Shown here: one piece after another, positions 5,445 through 6,030 of the stretch
Numbering within the stretch: position 1 is the first letter of the stretch
Layout: the number at the start of each line of letters is the position of its first letter
Source of the DNA: Chitinophagales bacterium
GTDB lineage: Bacteria; Bacteroidota; Bacteroidia; Chitinophagales; Saprospiraceae
Direction: 5' to 3'
NCBI GenBank assembly: GCA_013297575.1
Contig: JAAFHO010000367.1
Span: 1-6,030, forward strand
Length of the DNA stretch: 6,030 nucleotides
Position numbers and translations under genes: made by a program
Notes under the pieces: model-generated
Seen by the model: the letters and a program-made list of their open reading frames with translations, nothing else
Told to the model about the DNA's origin: nothing
Databases searched by the model: none

Positions 5445-6030
5445 ATGGGAAAATTCCGACCTGGCGTACTTCATGGAAATGAGGTTACAGATTTGTTCAA
5501 TTACGCCAATGAACATAATTTTGCATTGCCAGCAGTCAATGTCATTGGTACAAATACAGTAAATGCAGTGATCGAAACCGCTGCTGCTGTTAACAGTCCT
5601 GTCATTGTCCAGTTTTCTAATGGCGGTGCAGCATTTTTTGCAGGTAAGGGCTTGTCCAACGACGGCCAAAAAGCCGCCATTGCTGGTGGAATATCTGGCG
5701 CACAGCATGTCCATGCTATGGCCGATGCTTATGGCGTACCAGTTATTTTGCATACCGACCACTGCGCACTTAGCCTTTTGCCTTGGGTAGATGGGCTTTT
5801 GGAAGCAGGTGAGCGTTTTTATGAAAAAAATGGCTACCCGTTGTACAGCAGCCACATGCTCGATCTTTCCGAAGAACCCTTGCACGAGAATATCGAAATA
5901 TGTGCAAAATACTTCGAGCGTATGACCAAAATGGGCATGACCCTCGAAATCGAATTGGGCGTAACTGGTGGTGAAGAAGATGGCGTGGATAATTCAGATG
6001 TGGATTCCGCAAAATTATACACACAGCCTT
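5445..6030 (+). CDS. fbaA: Class II fructose-bisphosphate aldolase, N-terminal 195 codons (partial)
   Basis: The frame opened by ATG 5445 stays open to the window edge and closely follows the Escherichia coli FbaA type of zinc-dependent aldolase, which splits fructose 1,6-bisphosphate into dihydroxyacetone phosphate and glyceraldehyde 3-phosphate in glycolysis and runs the reverse reaction in gluconeogenesis. Recognisable blocks are NNFALPAVN-like HNFALPAVNVIGT (24-36), PVIVQFSNGGA (52-62), GVPVILHTDHCA (97-108) with catalytic Asp105 and zinc ligand His106, SSHMLDLSEE (135-144), and MTLEIELG (165-172) with Glu170 as the next zinc ligand, followed by the flexible-loop GGEEDGVDNS (175-184). Roles are assigned by matching to E. 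coli Asp109, His110 and Glu174. A full protein should be about 355 residues, so about 160 residues, including the remaining His ligands, lie beyond the window. It follows trxB on the same strand, separated by the repeat block. Confidence 0.95.
   Translation, partial: MGKFRPGVLHGNEVTDLFNYANEHNFALPAVNVIGTNTVNAVIETAAAVNSPVIVQFSNGGAAFFAGKGLSNDGQKAAIAGGISGAQHVHAMADAYGVPVILHTDHCALSLLPWVDGLLEAGERFYEKNGYPLYSSHMLDLSEEPLHENIEICAKYFERMTKMGMTLEIELGVTGGEEDGVDNSDVDSAKLYTQP

Noticed and set aside
5433..6024. Minus-strand frames over the end of the window
   Set aside because: They are antisense to the class II aldolase, which is open in the plus frame and matches the family throughout.

Overview
The window looks like chromosomal DNA of a Bacteroidota species, perhaps of the Saprospirales/Chitinophagales side; that placement is an inference. 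The evidence is several matches to the Bacteroidota -7 promoter box TAnnTTTG just upstream of genes, AT-rich leaders with almost no Shine-Dalgarno sequences, and proteins typical of the phylum. No phage, plasmid, transposase, CRISPR, rRNA or tRNA signal was seen.

Layout. On the minus strand, reading from about 4305 down to 1, lie: an acyltransferase-3 family membrane protein (3229-4305); a class I isoprenoid-synthase-like enzyme broken by a +1 frame change (halves 2795-3229 and 2260-2826); an LtaS/sulfatase-type phosphoglycerol (or phosphoethanolamine) transferase (165-2120); and the first 22 codons of a protein with a twin-arginine signal peptide (1-68). The acyltransferase and the isoprenoid enzyme share the junction TAATG, so they are one translationally coupled unit. 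The sulfatase-type gene and the Tat gene each have a candidate promoter of their own. On the plus strand, divergent from the acyltransferase, lie trxB, thioredoxin reductase (4393-5322), and the first 195 codons of a class II fructose-bisphosphate aldolase (5445-6030, running off the window).

The most unusual DNA is the 122-base gap between trxB and the aldolase. It holds two GC-rich perfect palindromes, inverted relative to each other, whose stems differ by a compensatory base-pair change. They are followed directly by eight perfect GAC repeats, which sit where the upstream part of an aldolase promoter would be expected.

How the genes may work together (inference). The three complete minus-strand genes all suit the cell envelope: an acyl group transfer at the membrane, an isoprenoid or lipid-like product, and a periplasmic transfer of a phospho-alcohol head group. 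The plus-strand pair is housekeeping: thiol redox and glycolysis. The acyltransferase plus isoprenoid-synthase pair is the best candidate for something undescribed, but its substrate cannot be read from the sequence, and the frame break means it may be decaying, recoded or mis-sequenced.
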